The notes under the pieces: generated by a model
The model's database searches: none
What the model was told of the DNA's origin: nothing
The model's input: the letters and a program-made list of their open reading frames with translations, nothing else
DNA from: Streptomyces sp. NBRC 110028
Lineage (GTDB): Bacteria; Actinomycetota; Actinomycetes; Streptomycetales; Streptomycetaceae
Direction of reading: 5' to 3'
DNA: 64,000 bases
NCBI RefSeq assembly: GCF_001417735.1
Contig: NZ_BBUZ01000022.1
Span: 434,001-498,000 of the forward strand
Made by a program: the position numbers and the translations under genes
In this document: in pieces, positions 1 through 9,070 of the stretch
How positions within the stretch are numbered: the first letter of the stretch is position 1
How the letters are laid out: each line of letters starts with the position of its first letter

Positions 1-272
1 GGGCCGGGCTCACCGCCTCGCCCGCGCGCCGCGGAGCGGACGGGGCGCCGGCTTCCGACCATCTGCTGCTCGTGGACGTCGCGGGCGAGGAGACGTACGA
101 CACGGTCCGGGACGCCATCGCCGGTCTCGGTCTCGGCCTGGTCCGCATGGAGCAGCGCCGCCACCGCATCGCCGAGATCTTCAGCTCCGAAGACGGCGGC
201 GGTCAGGGCGGCGGTCAAGGCGTCGCACACGGGACCAGCAAGGGAAACGGAGGTGCCGTCGATGCCGTCTGA
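1..272 (+). CDS. ABC transporter ATP-binding protein, C-terminal part
   Basis: Partial gene: the reading frame is open from the left window edge to the TGA at 270-272, so only about the last 90 residues are seen. The segment DVAGEETYDTVRDAIAGLGL followed by RMEQRRHRIAEIF is the typical C-terminal accessory region of ABC-2 type ATPases, after the nucleotide-binding core, which lies outside the window. A Gly-rich tail follows. The stop lies within the next gene, whose ATG at 253 overlaps by 20 bases, so translational coupling to the permease is likely. The family call rests mainly on context, with two permeases and a second ATPase directly downstream. Confidence 0.75.
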   Translation, partial: AGLTASPARRGADGAPASDHLLLVDVAGEETYDTVRDAIAGLGLGLVRMEQRRHRIAEIFSSEDGGGQGGGQGVAHGTSKGNGGAVDAV

Positions 273-1161
273 GACCGTGCCCCAGCAGCGCGCCGACGTC
301 ATTCACAACATCGGCTACCGCCACTACGACGGCCCCCGGCTCGGCCGCGCCTACGCCCGCCGCTCGCTCTTCGCGCAGACCCTGCGCGGCGCCTACGGCC
401 TCGGCCGCTCCGCGAAGTCCAAGGTCGCGCCGATGCTGCTGTTCGCCGTCATGTGCGCGCCCGCGGCGATCAGCGTCTCGGTCGCCATCGCCACCGACCT
501 CAAGAAGCTCCCGGTCGAGTACACCCGTTACGCGATCATGCTCCAGGCGGTCATCGGCCTGTACATCGCCGCCCAGGCGCCGCAGGCCGTCTCCCGCGAT
601 CTGCGGTTCAAGACGATCCCGCTCTACTTCTCGCGCCCGATCGAGACGGTGGACTACGTGGTGGCCAAGTTCGGCGCCATGGCCTCCGCCCTCTTCCTGC
701 TCACCGCCTCGCCCCTGGTGATCCTGTACGCCGGGGCCCTGCTCGCCAAGCTCGACTTCGCCGACCAGACGAAGGGCTTCGCGCAAGGACTGGTCTCCGT
801 GGGACTGCTCTCGCTCCTCTTCGCCGGCATCAGCCTGGTCATCGCCGCGGCCACCCCGCGGCGCGGCTTCGGCGTCGCCGCCGTCATCGCCGTGCTGACC
901 ATCTCCTACGGCGCGGTGTCCACCGTCCAGGCCATCGCGTTCGCCCAGGACGCCACCGGCCCGGTGCGCTGGCTCGGACTGTTCTCGCCGATCACGATCA
1001 TCGACGGGGTGCAGACGGCGTTCCTCGGCGCCAGTTCCTCCTTCCCCGGCGGCTTCGGCCCGGGTGCCGGGCCCGGCGCCGTCTACGTCCTCGTCCTTCT
1101 CGGCCTGATCGCCGGCTCGTTCGGGCTGCTGCTGCGCCGCTACCGAAAGGTCGGGCTGTGA
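253..1161 (+). CDS. ABC-2 type transporter permease
   Basis: A 302-residue integral membrane protein. After a basic N-terminal region of about 55 residues (HNIGYRHYDGPRLGR, typical of this permease group), there are about six hydrophobic segments, roughly residues 58-80, 92-112, 135-160, 175-200, 204-225 and 275-295. The arrangement fits the membrane half of an export ABC system working with the ATPases on either side. It starts inside the end of the preceding ATPase gene and its stop overlaps the GTG start of the next ATPase (GTGA), so the four genes form one operon. The substrate cannot be told from the sequence. Confidence 0.85.
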   Translation: MPSMPSETVPQQRADVIHNIGYRHYDGPRLGRAYARRSLFAQTLRGAYGLGRSAKSKVAPMLLFAVMCAPAAISVSVAIATDLKKLPVEYTRYAIMLQAVIGLYIAAQAPQAVSRDLRFKTIPLYFSRPIETVDYVVAKFGAMASALFLLTASPLVILYAGALLAKLDFADQTKGFAQGLVSVGLLSLLFAGISLVIAAATPRRGFGVAAVIAVLTISYGAVSTVQAIAFAQDATGPVRWLGLFSPITIIDGVQTAFLGASSSFPGGFGPGAGPGAVYVLVLLGLIAGSFGLLLRRYRKVGL

Positions 1162-2084
1162 CCACGATCGCCATCGACAACGTCTCGCGCTGGTTCGGGA
1201 ACGTCGTGGCCGTCAACGACGTGACCATGACGATCGGCCCCGGGGTCACCGGGCTGCTGGGCCCCAACGGCGCGGGGAAGTCCACCCTCATCAACATGAT
1301 GGGCGGCTTCCTGGCCCCCTCCACCGGCAGCGTCACCCTCGACGGCGCCGCGATCTGGCGCAACGAACAGGCCTACCGCCACATCGGCATCGTCCCCGAG
1401 CGCGAGGGGATGTACGACTTCCTCACCGGCCGCGAGTTCGTCATCGCCAACGCCGAACTGCACGGACTGCCCGACCCCCGCGCCGCCGCCCGCAAGGCGC
1501 TCGACACCGTCGAGATGGACTACGCGGGAGCGCGCAAGATCTCCACGTACAGCAAGGGCATGCGCCAGCGCGTGAAGATGGCCTCCGCCCTGGTCCACGA
1601 GCCGTCGGTGCTGCTCCTCGACGAGCCGTTCAACGGCATGGACCCGCGCCAGCGGATGCAGCTGATGGAGCTGCTGCGGCGGATGGGCGCGGAGGGCCGC
1701 ACCGTGCTGTTCTCCTCGCACATCCTGGAGGAGGTCGAGCAACTGGCCTCGCACATCGAGGTGATCGTCGCGGGACGGCACGCCGCCTCCGGCGACTTCC
1801 GCAAGATCCGCCGGTTGATGACGGACCGTCCGCACCGCTATCTCGTACGGTCCAGCGACGACCGCGCGCTCGCTGCCGCCCTCATCGCCGACCCGTCGAC
1901 CGCCGGGATCCAGGTGGACGCGAGCGACGGCGCCGACGGCGGACTCCACATCCAGGCCGTCGACTTCACACGCTTCACCGAACTGCTGCCCCGCGTCGCC
2001 CGTGAACAGGGCATCAGGCTCCTCACGGTCTCGCCCTCCGACGAGTCCCTGGAGAGCGTGTTCTCCTACCTCGTCGCGGCCTGA
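1158..2084 (+). CDS. ABC transporter ATP-binding protein
   Basis: A 308-residue ATPase of the ABC-2/CcmA type. The Walker A motif GPNGAGKST lies near residue 35, the signature YSKGMRQRVKMA near 130, Walker B VLLLDEPFNGMD near 152 and the switch histidine in LFSSHILEEV near 185. A C-terminal extension of about 100 residues follows, as in drug or antibiotic exporters. The GTG start at 1158 overlaps the stop of the upstream permease by four bases. This chain presumably pairs with the permease at 2099 and/or the one at 253. The substrate is not evident. Confidence 0.9.
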   Translation: MTTIAIDNVSRWFGNVVAVNDVTMTIGPGVTGLLGPNGAGKSTLINMMGGFLAPSTGSVTLDGAAIWRNEQAYRHIGIVPEREGMYDFLTGREFVIANAELHGLPDPRAAARKALDTVEMDYAGARKISTYSKGMRQRVKMASALVHEPSVLLLDEPFNGMDPRQRMQLMELLRRMGAEGRTVLFSSHILEEVEQLASHIEVIVAGRHAASGDFRKIRRLMTDRPHRYLVRSSDDRALAAALIADPSTAGIQVDASDGADGGLHIQAVDFTRFTELLPRVAREQGIRLLTVSPSDESLESVFSYLVAA

Positions 2085-2098
2085 AAGGAGCCCCTGCG

Positions 2099-2824
2099 AT
2101 GCCCGCGCTCTACCATCCCACCGTCGCCCGGCTCACCTACCGAGCCCTGCTCGGCCGCCGCCGCGCGCTGATCCTCTTCCTGCTGCCCGCGCTGCTGGTG
2201 GCCATCTCGCTCGCCGTACGGCTGCTGACCGGAGGCGACGACTCCACCACCAACTCCGTCCTGGGCGGCTTCGCGATCGCCACCATGGTCCCGCTGATCG
2301 GCGTGATCGCCGGGACCGGGGCGATCGGACCGGAGATCGACGACGGCTCGGTCATCTATCTGCTGGCCAAGCCGGTGAAGCGGCCCACGATCATCGTCAC
2401 CAAGCTGATCGTCGCGATCGGCGTCACGGTCGCCTTCTCGGCCCTGCCCACCCTGCTGGCGGGCTTCATCCTGGGCGGCAACGGACACAACCTGGCGGTC
2501 GGCTACGCCGTGGCCGCCGCCGTGGCGTCCGTCGCCTACAGCGCGATCTTCCTGCTGCTGGGCACGATCACCCGGCACGCGGTCGTGTTCGGCCTGGTCT
2601 ACGCCCTGGTCTGGGAGGCCTTCTTCGGCAGCCTGGTGGCCGGGGCCAAGACCCTCAGCGTCCAGCAGTGGTCGCTGGCGATCGCCCAGAAGATCACGGA
2701 CGAGGCGGTCACCTCGGACGTGGGCCTGACGACCGGCGTCATCCTGCTGATCGTCGTGACCGGGGCCGCCACCTGGTACGCGGGGCAGAAGATGCGCTCC
2801 CTCACCCTCGCCGGGGAGGAGTGA
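2099..2824 (+). CDS. ABC-2 type transporter permease
   Basis: A 241-residue membrane protein with a ribosome site AAAGGAG about nine bases before the ATG. Hydrophobic stretches at about residues 20-42, 57-75, 101-125, 137-160, 165-185 and 210-230 give six predicted helices. The motif GAIGPEIDDGSVIYLLAKPVKR near residues 75-95 is typical of ABC-2 permeases of this class. It is the last gene of the four-gene export operon and is followed by a strong hairpin. The partner ATPase is immediately upstream. Confidence 0.87.
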   Translation: MPALYHPTVARLTYRALLGRRRALILFLLPALLVAISLAVRLLTGGDDSTTNSVLGGFAIATMVPLIGVIAGTGAIGPEIDDGSVIYLLAKPVKRPTIIVTKLIVAIGVTVAFSALPTLLAGFILGGNGHNLAVGYAVAAAVASVAYSAIFLLLGTITRHAVVFGLVYALVWEAFFGSLVAGAKTLSVQQWSLAIAQKITDEAVTSDVGLTTGVILLIVVTGAATWYAGQKMRSLTLAGEE

Positions 2825-2879
2825 GCGCGACACGGTCGATGACGGCCGCCGGCGATTGACGAGGCGGCCGGTATCCCCC

Positions 2880-2911
2880 GGGGCGGCGGTCGTCACGACG
2901 ACCGCCGCCCC
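2880..2911. terminator. Bidirectional hairpin terminator
   Basis: Inverted repeat with 15-bp arms (2880-2894 and 2897-2911) in the gap between the ABC operon and the convergent MFS gene. There is no T-tract, as is usual in Streptomyces. It probably ends both transcripts. Confidence 0.7.
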
Positions 2912-2941
2912 GCTGTGTCCGGGGGTGGCGCGCGGTGCGCG

Positions 2942-4258
2942 TCAGGACGCGATCGTGCGGTCGCGCCCCGCGCCCAGCCCCAGCAGGGCCAGCGCCGCGC
3001 ACACCGCGAGCATCAGCAGGAGCGGCAGCGTCCAGCCGCCGGTGGCCTGGTGTACCGCGCCGAGCGCCAGCGGGCCCGCGGCGGCCAGCAGATACCCCCA
3101 GGTCTGCGCCATCCCCGACAGCCGCGCCGAGGTGTGGGCATCCCTGGTCCGCAGCACCATCAAGGTGAGCGCGAGGCCCACCGTGCCGCCCTGCCCCACA
3201 CCGATCAGCGCCGCCCACGCCCAGGCCCCGGCCACCGGGGCCAGCAGCAGCCCGGTGACCCCGGCCGCCATCACTCCGGCCACCACGACCGCCAGCAGCC
3301 GCTGCGAGCGCATCCGCCCGGCCAGCAGCGGCACCACGAACGAACCGGACATCTGTACCAGCGTGCTGAAGGCGAAGACCAGACCGGCGGTGGCCTTGTC
3401 CATGCCGTGGTCGGTGAGGATCGTCGGCATCCAGGCGATGGTGACGTACGCCATCAGCGACTGCAGCCCCATGAACAGCGTCACCTGCCAGGCCAGCGGC
3501 GAACGGGACAGCGTGCCCCTGGCCCCGTTGCCGTCCCCCTTGCCGTCCCTGTTGCGGACCGGCGTCGCGGCGGCCTGACCGTGCTGCGTGCCGCGCCGGG
3601 CGAGGACCGCCTGCGGGAGCCACAGCAGCGCCGCGACGGCGGCCAGCAGCGACCAGGAGGCGAGGGAGCCGCGCCAGCCGCCGAGCGCGTTTTCCAGCGG
3701 GACGGCGGCCGCGGCGGAGGTGGTCGCCCCGGCGATCATCGCGGTGGTGTAGAGGGCGGTCATGGCCGCCGCACGGTCCGGGAAGTCCCGCTTGATCAGG
3801 CCCGGCATCAGCACGTTCAGCAGCGCGATCCCGCTGCCGACCAGGGCGCACCCGGCGAACAGCGCGACCAGCGGCGGCGCGACGCGCAGCAGGATCCCGC
3901 CGCCCAGCAGCACCAGCGCCGCCAGCAGCACGGTCTCGGTGCCCCAGCGCCGGGCCAGCCTCGGCGCGAGCGGCGAGGCCACCCCCATGAAGATCAGCGG
4001 GATCGTGGTGACCAGGCTGCCCATGGTCGCGCTCAGCCCGAAGTCCCCGCTGATCTCGCCGAGCAGCGGGGAGACCCCGGCGAGCGAGGCGCGCATGTTG
4101 AGGGACGCCAGCACGATGCCGACCAGGACGAGCGCCGGGTGGGCGCGCAGCGTGCGCCGGGCGGCGGCCACCTCCGGGGTCGGCCGCAGATCCGTCTCGG
4201 CGTCGACGAGCGGCGGCTCGATCCCGGCCTCGGGGGCGGGGGTGTGCGGGCGTGACAA
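2942..4258 (-). CDS. MFS transporter, CynX/NimT family
   Basis: A 438-residue protein with about twelve hydrophobic segments after a 40-residue cytoplasmic N-terminus. The opening NMRASLAGVSPLLGEISGDF and the loop APRLARRWGTE match the CynX/NimT (cyanate or nitroimidazole) branch of the major facilitator superfamily. A central loop near residues 210-230 is Asn/Gly/Arg rich. It reads toward the ABC operon and lies just downstream of a FadR-type regulator in the same orientation, which suggests ligand-controlled expression. The substrate is unknown; family names in this group do not predict it reliably. Confidence 0.85.
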   Translation of the reverse strand: MSRPHTPAPEAGIEPPLVDAETDLRPTPEVAAARRTLRAHPALVLVGIVLASLNMRASLAGVSPLLGEISGDFGLSATMGSLVTTIPLIFMGVASPLAPRLARRWGTETVLLAALVLLGGGILLRVAPPLVALFAGCALVGSGIALLNVLMPGLIKRDFPDRAAAMTALYTTAMIAGATTSAAAAVPLENALGGWRGSLASWSLLAAVAALLWLPQAVLARRGTQHGQAAATPVRNRDGKGDGNGARGTLSRSPLAWQVTLFMGLQSLMAYVTIAWMPTILTDHGMDKATAGLVFAFSTLVQMSGSFVVPLLAGRMRSQRLLAVVVAGVMAAGVTGLLLAPVAGAWAWAALIGVGQGGTVGLALTLMVLRTRDAHTSARLSGMAQTWGYLLAAAGPLALGAVHQATGGWTLPLLLMLAVCAALALLGLGAGRDRTIAS

Positions 4259-4306
4259 GGACGGCTCCGTTCCGTGGTGGTGGGGGTGTGGGTGGTGGGG
4301 TGGAAT

Positions 4307-5017
4307 TCAGCCGTTGGCGAGCAGCGTCTCGACGGCGCGCTTCGGCGTCTCCAGCAGGGCGCGCGCCGCGTCCTCGGCAGCCGTCGGGTCGCCCGACGCG
4401 ATGGCGTCGATGAGGGCGTGGTGGTCGCCGGGCACGATGCGTGGCATCTCGCGGTCGCCGAGCGACGCCACCAGCGCATCGCGCACCGAACTGCTGAACC
4501 AGCCGTACGTGGCGCTCAGCGCGGCGTTGTGCGCGGCGTCGACCACGGCGGTGTGGAACGCGACGTCATGCGCCGCGTACAGCTCATGGCTGCCGGACTC
4601 CGGCTGCCCCTCGGCGTCCTCGAAGGCCGCCTGCGAGGCCAGCGCCGCGCGCATCCGCGCCAGATCGCCGGGCTGATGCCGGAGCGCGGCGAGCCGGGCG
4701 CCCTCCGCCTCCAGCGCGATGCGCAGCTCCAGCACGTCCCGGATCCCGGCGCGCCGTACGTCCCGCATCACCTCGGCCGGGTCGGTGGTGGACATCACGA
4801 AGGTGCCCTCGCCCTGCCTGGACTGGAGCATTCCGGCGTGCACGAGGACGCGCACCGCCTCCCGGACCGTGTTCCGGCCGACCTGGAGCTGTTCGGCGAG
4901 CGCGTGCTCGGTCGGGACGCGATCGCCGACCCGCCACTCGCCCTCGGCGAGCTGTGCGCGCAACTGCTCCACGACGGTGTCCACGAGCGACTGCCGCCCG
5001 GCGGCACGCAAGGCCAT
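4307..5017 (-). CDS. FadR/GntR-family transcriptional regulator
   Basis: About 236 residues from the chosen start. The N-terminal winged helix reads QLRAQLAEGEWRVGDRVPTE...VGRNTVREAVRVL, the FadR-subfamily signature, followed by an all-helical FCD ligand-binding domain (DVLELRIALEAEGARLAA; conserved His near HDVAFHTAVVDAAHNAAL). The ATG at 5017 has GGAG nine bases upstream. In-frame ATGs at 5032 and 5059 are alternatives with poorer spacing. The gene precedes the MFS gene on the same strand (48-base gap), so it probably controls that transporter and itself. Confidence 0.87.
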   Translation of the reverse strand: MALRAAGRQSLVDTVVEQLRAQLAEGEWRVGDRVPTEHALAEQLQVGRNTVREAVRVLVHAGMLQSRQGEGTFVMSTTDPAEVMRDVRRAGIRDVLELRIALEAEGARLAALRHQPGDLARMRAALASQAAFEDAEGQPESGSHELYAAHDVAFHTAVVDAAHNAALSATYGWFSSSVRDALVASLGDREMPRIVPGDHHALIDAIASGDPTAAEDAARALLETPKRAVETLLANG

Positions 5018-5049
5018 GTCCTGTGGCTCCATCCTCGATTCAACCGGTT

Positions 5050-5085
5050 GCCCAGTCATCCTACAATCTAGATGGCTATGACACC
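5050..5085. promoter_or_regulatory. Probable operator of the FadR-type regulator
   Basis: On the minus strand the region just upstream of the regulator contains the palindrome ATCTAGAT followed by TTGTAGGATGACTGG. This resembles the TNGTNNNACNA-like and TTGTAGGATGA-type sites of FadR-subfamily proteins. It sits where an autoregulatory operator would be. Assignment is by pattern only. Confidence 0.4.
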
Positions 5086-5135
5086 TACATTGCCCGGTGA
5101 GCCGGACGGGCACCGGCCCACCGGACAGGCGGTGG

Positions 5136-5894
5136 CTACCGCCGACGCCGCCCCTTGCCCCGGACCGCACGCCCGGGCTCCACCGCGATCTTGAGCCGGG
5201 CGACATCCCGGCGGACTTCCTTCATGTCCTCGCCGAGGTCGCAGAGCCGCTCGCTCATGGCGCAGATCACCCGGCCGTGCGCGTCGAGCCGCTGGTCCAC
5301 GCCGTCCAGCCGGGCCGACATCCTGGCCAGCCACGGGGTCAGCTCCCGCAGCGCCGAACCGACATCGGCCAGCCGCGATTCGACGGCGTCGAGACGGCTG
5401 CCGACCGGCCCCTCCAGCAGCCGCTCGGTCAGGATCTGTTCGAGCGGAAGCCGCCCGGCGCCGGACTCCTGCCCCGCCCGGGCATGCTCCTCGACGTCGA
5501 GCAGATACTTCCGTACCCGCCTGGCGATATCGCTGTCCCGCAGCAGCATGGCGATGTTGAGCACCGCGCGACGGGGGTAGAGGGTGAGGTGAGCGCGACC
5601 CTGTGGATAACTCGAATCTGAAAGGTCCATGTTGGACCTTTCAAAGACTTGCAGGTCAGAGCCTCGGAGCGTGTGCATCCCGTTGCTGTGGAACTCCTCC
5701 CGGTGTCGCTTGGCCAGGCTCTTGATGGCTTCTTCCCCAACCTCGAAGTACGCCGCGACGACGCGTGTGGTGACGTGGACCCCGTCGGGGAGCATGGCGA
5801 GGATCTTGACCTTGTCGAGGATGTCGGTCCGTTCGATCACGCTGTCGCGCAGCGCGCGCGACTCCAGCAGCGCGGTCTCGGGTGGCGTAGGCAT
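5136..5894 (-). CDS. Antirepressor-like DNA-binding protein with C-terminal coiled coil
   Basis: A 252-residue protein. Residues about 20-120 contain a helix-turn-helix-like stretch (TTRVVAAYFEVGEEAIKSLA), and LTLYPRRAVLNIAMLLRDSD...RRVRKYLLDVEEHA resembles the BRO/Rha-type antirepressor domains of phages. Residues 150-235 have the heptad pattern of a coiled coil (LDAVESRLADVGSALREL). The tail is basic (GKGRRRR). GGAAGG lies upstream of the ATG. Similar proteins occur on Streptomyces chromosomes outside prophages, and no phage genes surround this one. Function unknown; a regulatory DNA-binding role is inferred. Confidence 0.6.
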   Translation of the reverse strand: MPTPPETALLESRALRDSVIERTDILDKVKILAMLPDGVHVTTRVVAAYFEVGEEAIKSLAKRHREEFHSNGMHTLRGSDLQVFERSNMDLSDSSYPQGRAHLTLYPRRAVLNIAMLLRDSDIARRVRKYLLDVEEHARAGQESGAGRLPLEQILTERLLEGPVGSRLDAVESRLADVGSALRELTPWLARMSARLDGVDQRLDAHGRVICAMSERLCDLGEDMKEVRRDVARLKIAVEPGRAVRGKGRRRR

Positions 5895-6156
5895 GGCTGT
5901 GCCTTCCGGTGTGGATACGGGTGGTGTCGTGCCCCACTAGCCAGGGACCAATGGCCGCCCGTATCCAGGGACCAGGAGCGGAGGCTGCCATACCTCTTTC
6001 AGACCCAACCGCCGTGCCATCCGGCGATCCGTCGCCCGTCCGAAGCTCGAACTCGCGTTGCCTCCGCGCATAACGCGTATCTAGAACAACGATCCGACTG
6101 CAGCAGGGTTACGCGATTCCGCCGTGTTGACGGCGTGCGTCCGGATGGGTGGGCGC

Positions 6157-7704
6157 TCACGCCGCGACCGGCTCCGTCGGGGACGGTTCGGCCCGTGGCC
6201 CGGCGGGGGCCGGGGGCTTCGGGCGGCCGCGGACGACGGTGAGGACGAGGAGGCCCGCCACCAGGGCCGTGATGCCGGAGATCACGCAGATCCGGTCGAG
6301 GCCGGCGGCGAACGACTCGTGGACCAGCGAGCGCGCCGCGGCCGCGTGGTGCGGCGGGGCGGCGGTGATGACGGCGTCGGCGTGACCGCCGCTGATCGCG
6401 TCGGCCGCCCGGCCTGATGCCCGGGACGGGACGGTGCCGCTGTCGGTGACCACGTCCCGTACCCGCGACGAGAAGACCGTGCCCAGGACCGCGATGCCGA
6501 GCGCGTATCCCAGCTGGCGGAAGGTGTTCACCGCGCCGCTGGCCATGCCCGCCCGCTCGGGCGGGGCGGCGCCGAGGGCCGCCGACACCAGGACCGGCAT
6601 GGCGAGGCCGATGCCGAGACCCGCGAGCGCCAGGCCGGGGGCGAGGGCCGTCCCGTCCGAAGTGGCGTCCACCAGTGTGGCGTTGACGAGCGCGCCCGCC
6701 CCTACGAGCAACAGTCCGCCGCCGAGCGTGCGCCCCGGCGCGGCCTTCTCCAGCAGGCGCCCGCCCGCCGCTCCGACGACCAGCGAGACGCCCGCCATCG
6801 GTGTCACCGCGAGCCCCGCCCGTACCGGGCTCATGCCGAGTACGGACTGCAGCCACAGCCCGGCGTAGGTGAGGTACGGGAAGGCCGCCGCCTGGAGCAG
6901 CAGGGCCGCGCCCATCAGCACCGCGAAGGACGGGCGGCGCAGAAGCCGCAGGTCGAGCAGGGGCTGCCGGGCCCCGCGCTCCACCGCGACGAAGACGATC
7001 AGCGCGAGCGCGGCACCGGCCAGGGCGACGACCGCCCCGGGGTCGGACCAGCCCTCTTCGCCGCCCCGCATCAGCCCGTACGTCAGCGCGCCGGCGCACG
7101 CGGTGAAAAAGGCGGCGCCCGGCCAGTCGATGCGCGCCCCCGGCGCACCGCGCGATTCGCCGATCGTACGGACCGTGATCCACACTGCGATGGCCGTCAG
7201 CGGCAGGTTGACCAGGAAGATGGCCCGCCAGTCGACGTACTCGGTGAGCACCCCGCCCAGCACCGGGCCGACCGCCGCGGCCGCCCCGCTCGTACCGCCC
7301 CACACCCCGAAGGCGATGCCGCGGGCGCGTCCGGTGTAGGTGGCCATCAGCAGCGGTGTGTTGGTGGCGAACATGGCCGCGGCCCCGGCGCCCTGGACCG
7401 CGCGGGCGGCGATCAGCACCCCGGCGTCGGGGGCGAGCCCGCAGATCAGCGAGGAGAGGGCGAAGACGGCGAGGCCGAGCAGATACAGCCGCCGCCGTCC
7501 GAAGAGGTCGGCCGCCGAACCGGCCACCATGAGCAGCGCGGCGAGCGCCAGCGCGTAGATGTCCATCACCCACTGCAGGGAGGCGAAGGACGCGTCGAGT
7601 CCGTGCGCCACCTGGGGCAGCGCGGTGTTCACGATGGTCACGTCTATCAGCAGCATGAAGTTGCCGAGTGTGATGGCGGCCAGTGGCCACCATGTGCTGC
7701 GCAT
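6157..7704 (-). CDS. MFS drug exporter, DHA2 (14-TM) family
   Basis: A 515-residue transporter. The start MRSTWWPLAAITLGNFMLLIDVTIVNTALP carries the DHA2 motif C-like opening, motif A GSAADLFGRRRLYLLG lies near residues 62-78, and about 14 hydrophobic segments follow. It matches EmrB/QacA-like proton-driven multidrug or antibiotic exporters. The gene is divergent from the Lrp-like regulator at 7840 with a 135-bp shared intergenic region, so that regulator is the likely controller. The C-terminus (PKPPAPAGPRAEPSPTEP) is a soluble tail. Confidence 0.9.
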   Translation of the reverse strand: MRSTWWPLAAITLGNFMLLIDVTIVNTALPQVAHGLDASFASLQWVMDIYALALAALLMVAGSAADLFGRRRLYLLGLAVFALSSLICGLAPDAGVLIAARAVQGAGAAAMFATNTPLLMATYTGRARGIAFGVWGGTSGAAAAVGPVLGGVLTEYVDWRAIFLVNLPLTAIAVWITVRTIGESRGAPGARIDWPGAAFFTACAGALTYGLMRGGEEGWSDPGAVVALAGAALALIVFVAVERGARQPLLDLRLLRRPSFAVLMGAALLLQAAAFPYLTYAGLWLQSVLGMSPVRAGLAVTPMAGVSLVVGAAGGRLLEKAAPGRTLGGGLLLVGAGALVNATLVDATSDGTALAPGLALAGLGIGLAMPVLVSAALGAAPPERAGMASGAVNTFRQLGYALGIAVLGTVFSSRVRDVVTDSGTVPSRASGRAADAISGGHADAVITAAPPHHAAAARSLVHESFAAGLDRICVISGITALVAGLLVLTVVRGRPKPPAPAGPRAEPSPTEPVAA

Positions 7705-7839
7705 GGAAAGTCTCCAAGAGGTAACCGGGGGCCGGCCCGTCGCCGTGGCCCCGCGGCCCTCACCGTCGCCAAGGGTCCGGTTCCACCTCCAGCCGGCCCG
7801 GGCCTGGTGGCGTTATCCGACACCGGCTAGTTTTGATCG

Positions 7840-8844
7840 GTGAAATCCGACGCGTGCGACGATCTGGACCGGGCGCTGCTGCACGCCCTCCAGCTCGACG
7901 GCCGGGCTCCCTTCAGCCGCATCGCCGAGGTGCTGGGCGTCTCCGACCAGACCGTGGCGCGCCGTTACACCCGGCTGCGGACGACGGGGGCGATCCGGGT
8001 GCTGGGCCTGACCGACCCCATGGCGGTCGGCGAGGTGGCGTGGATGGTGCGGGTGCGGTGCCTGCCGGACGCGGCGGTGCCGGTCGCCGAGGCGCTGGCC
8101 CGCCGCACCGACACCTCCTGGGTGCATGTGCTGTCCGACGGGACCGAGGTCGTCGCGACGACGCGGGCGGCGTCCGGCCAGGACAACGACGCGCTGCTGC
8201 TGCGCAAACTGCCCCATACGCCCCGAGTGACGGGGGTGAGCGCGCACTGTGTCCTGCACCAGTTCTTCGGTGGTGCGCTGGGTCTGGTCAACAAGTCGGG
8301 TGCGCTGAGCCCCGAGCAGGCGGCACGGCTCGCCTTTCCCGGGGTGGACCACCCCGGGGGTTCCGCCGGGGCCCTGACCGCCGAGGACCGGAAGCTGCTG
8401 GCGGTCCTCGCGCGCGACGGGCGGGCGCCGCTGGCCGAACTCGCCGCCGCCACCGGCTGGTCGCAGTCGACGGTACGCCGCCGGCTCGCCGCGCTGCGCG
8501 CCGACGGCACGCTGTACTTCGACGTCGATCAGCGTCAGCGCATGTTCGGGTACGACATCACGGCCGTGCTGTGGCTGTCGGTGCCGCCCTCCGATCTGGC
8601 CGCCACCGGCCAGGCGCTCGCGGACCACCCCGAGGTCGCGTTCGCGTGCGCGACCACCGGGCCCACCAACCTGATGGCGAGCGTGGTGTGCGAGGGCGTC
8701 TCCGCGCTGTACACCTATCTGACGACGCGGATCGCCGCGCTGCCCGCGGTACGGCATATGGAGACCTCGCCGATCATCCGCAGGATCAAGGGGCCGGGGC
8801 CGTTGCCCCCCACGCCGCGCGACCCGTCGCGCCTTCCTTTCTGA
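7840..8844 (+). CDS. Lrp/AsnC-family regulator with two HTH domains
   Basis: A 334-residue duplicated Lrp-like protein. The first winged helix is LLHALQLDGRAPFSRIAEVLGVSDQTVARR (about residues 10-40) and the second LLAVLARDGRAPLAELAAATGWSQSTVRRR (about 185-215). Each is followed by a RAM-like alpha/beta ligand domain. Ordinary Lrp proteins are half this length; tandem forms are common in actinobacteria. The GTG start at 7840 lies 135 bp from the divergent DHA2 exporter, which is the probable target. The effector is unknown. Confidence 0.88.
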   Translation: MKSDACDDLDRALLHALQLDGRAPFSRIAEVLGVSDQTVARRYTRLRTTGAIRVLGLTDPMAVGEVAWMVRVRCLPDAAVPVAEALARRTDTSWVHVLSDGTEVVATTRAASGQDNDALLLRKLPHTPRVTGVSAHCVLHQFFGGALGLVNKSGALSPEQAARLAFPGVDHPGGSAGALTAEDRKLLAVLARDGRAPLAELAAATGWSQSTVRRRLAALRADGTLYFDVDQRQRMFGYDITAVLWLSVPPSDLAATGQALADHPEVAFACATTGPTNLMASVVCEGVSALYTYLTTRIAALPAVRHMETSPIIRRIKGPGPLPPTPRDPSRLPF

Positions 8845-9070
8845 ACCGGCGGGCCGAAGGACGGGGTGAACTGGCCGTTCTTCCGGTCCACTTGGAGGAA
8901 CCTCCGAACCTCCGCTGGTCGAACTCTGTTCATCCATACGCCTGTCCAGATCTTGACGCTTGTCAGGAACCTGCCGAACTCTGGTTGTGCGCCACCTCAC
9001 ACCGTTCCGCAACCCGCCACCCGAGCTGGCGGTTTGAGCTGCCGTCAGCAACCAACGGAGGGAACCCGAA

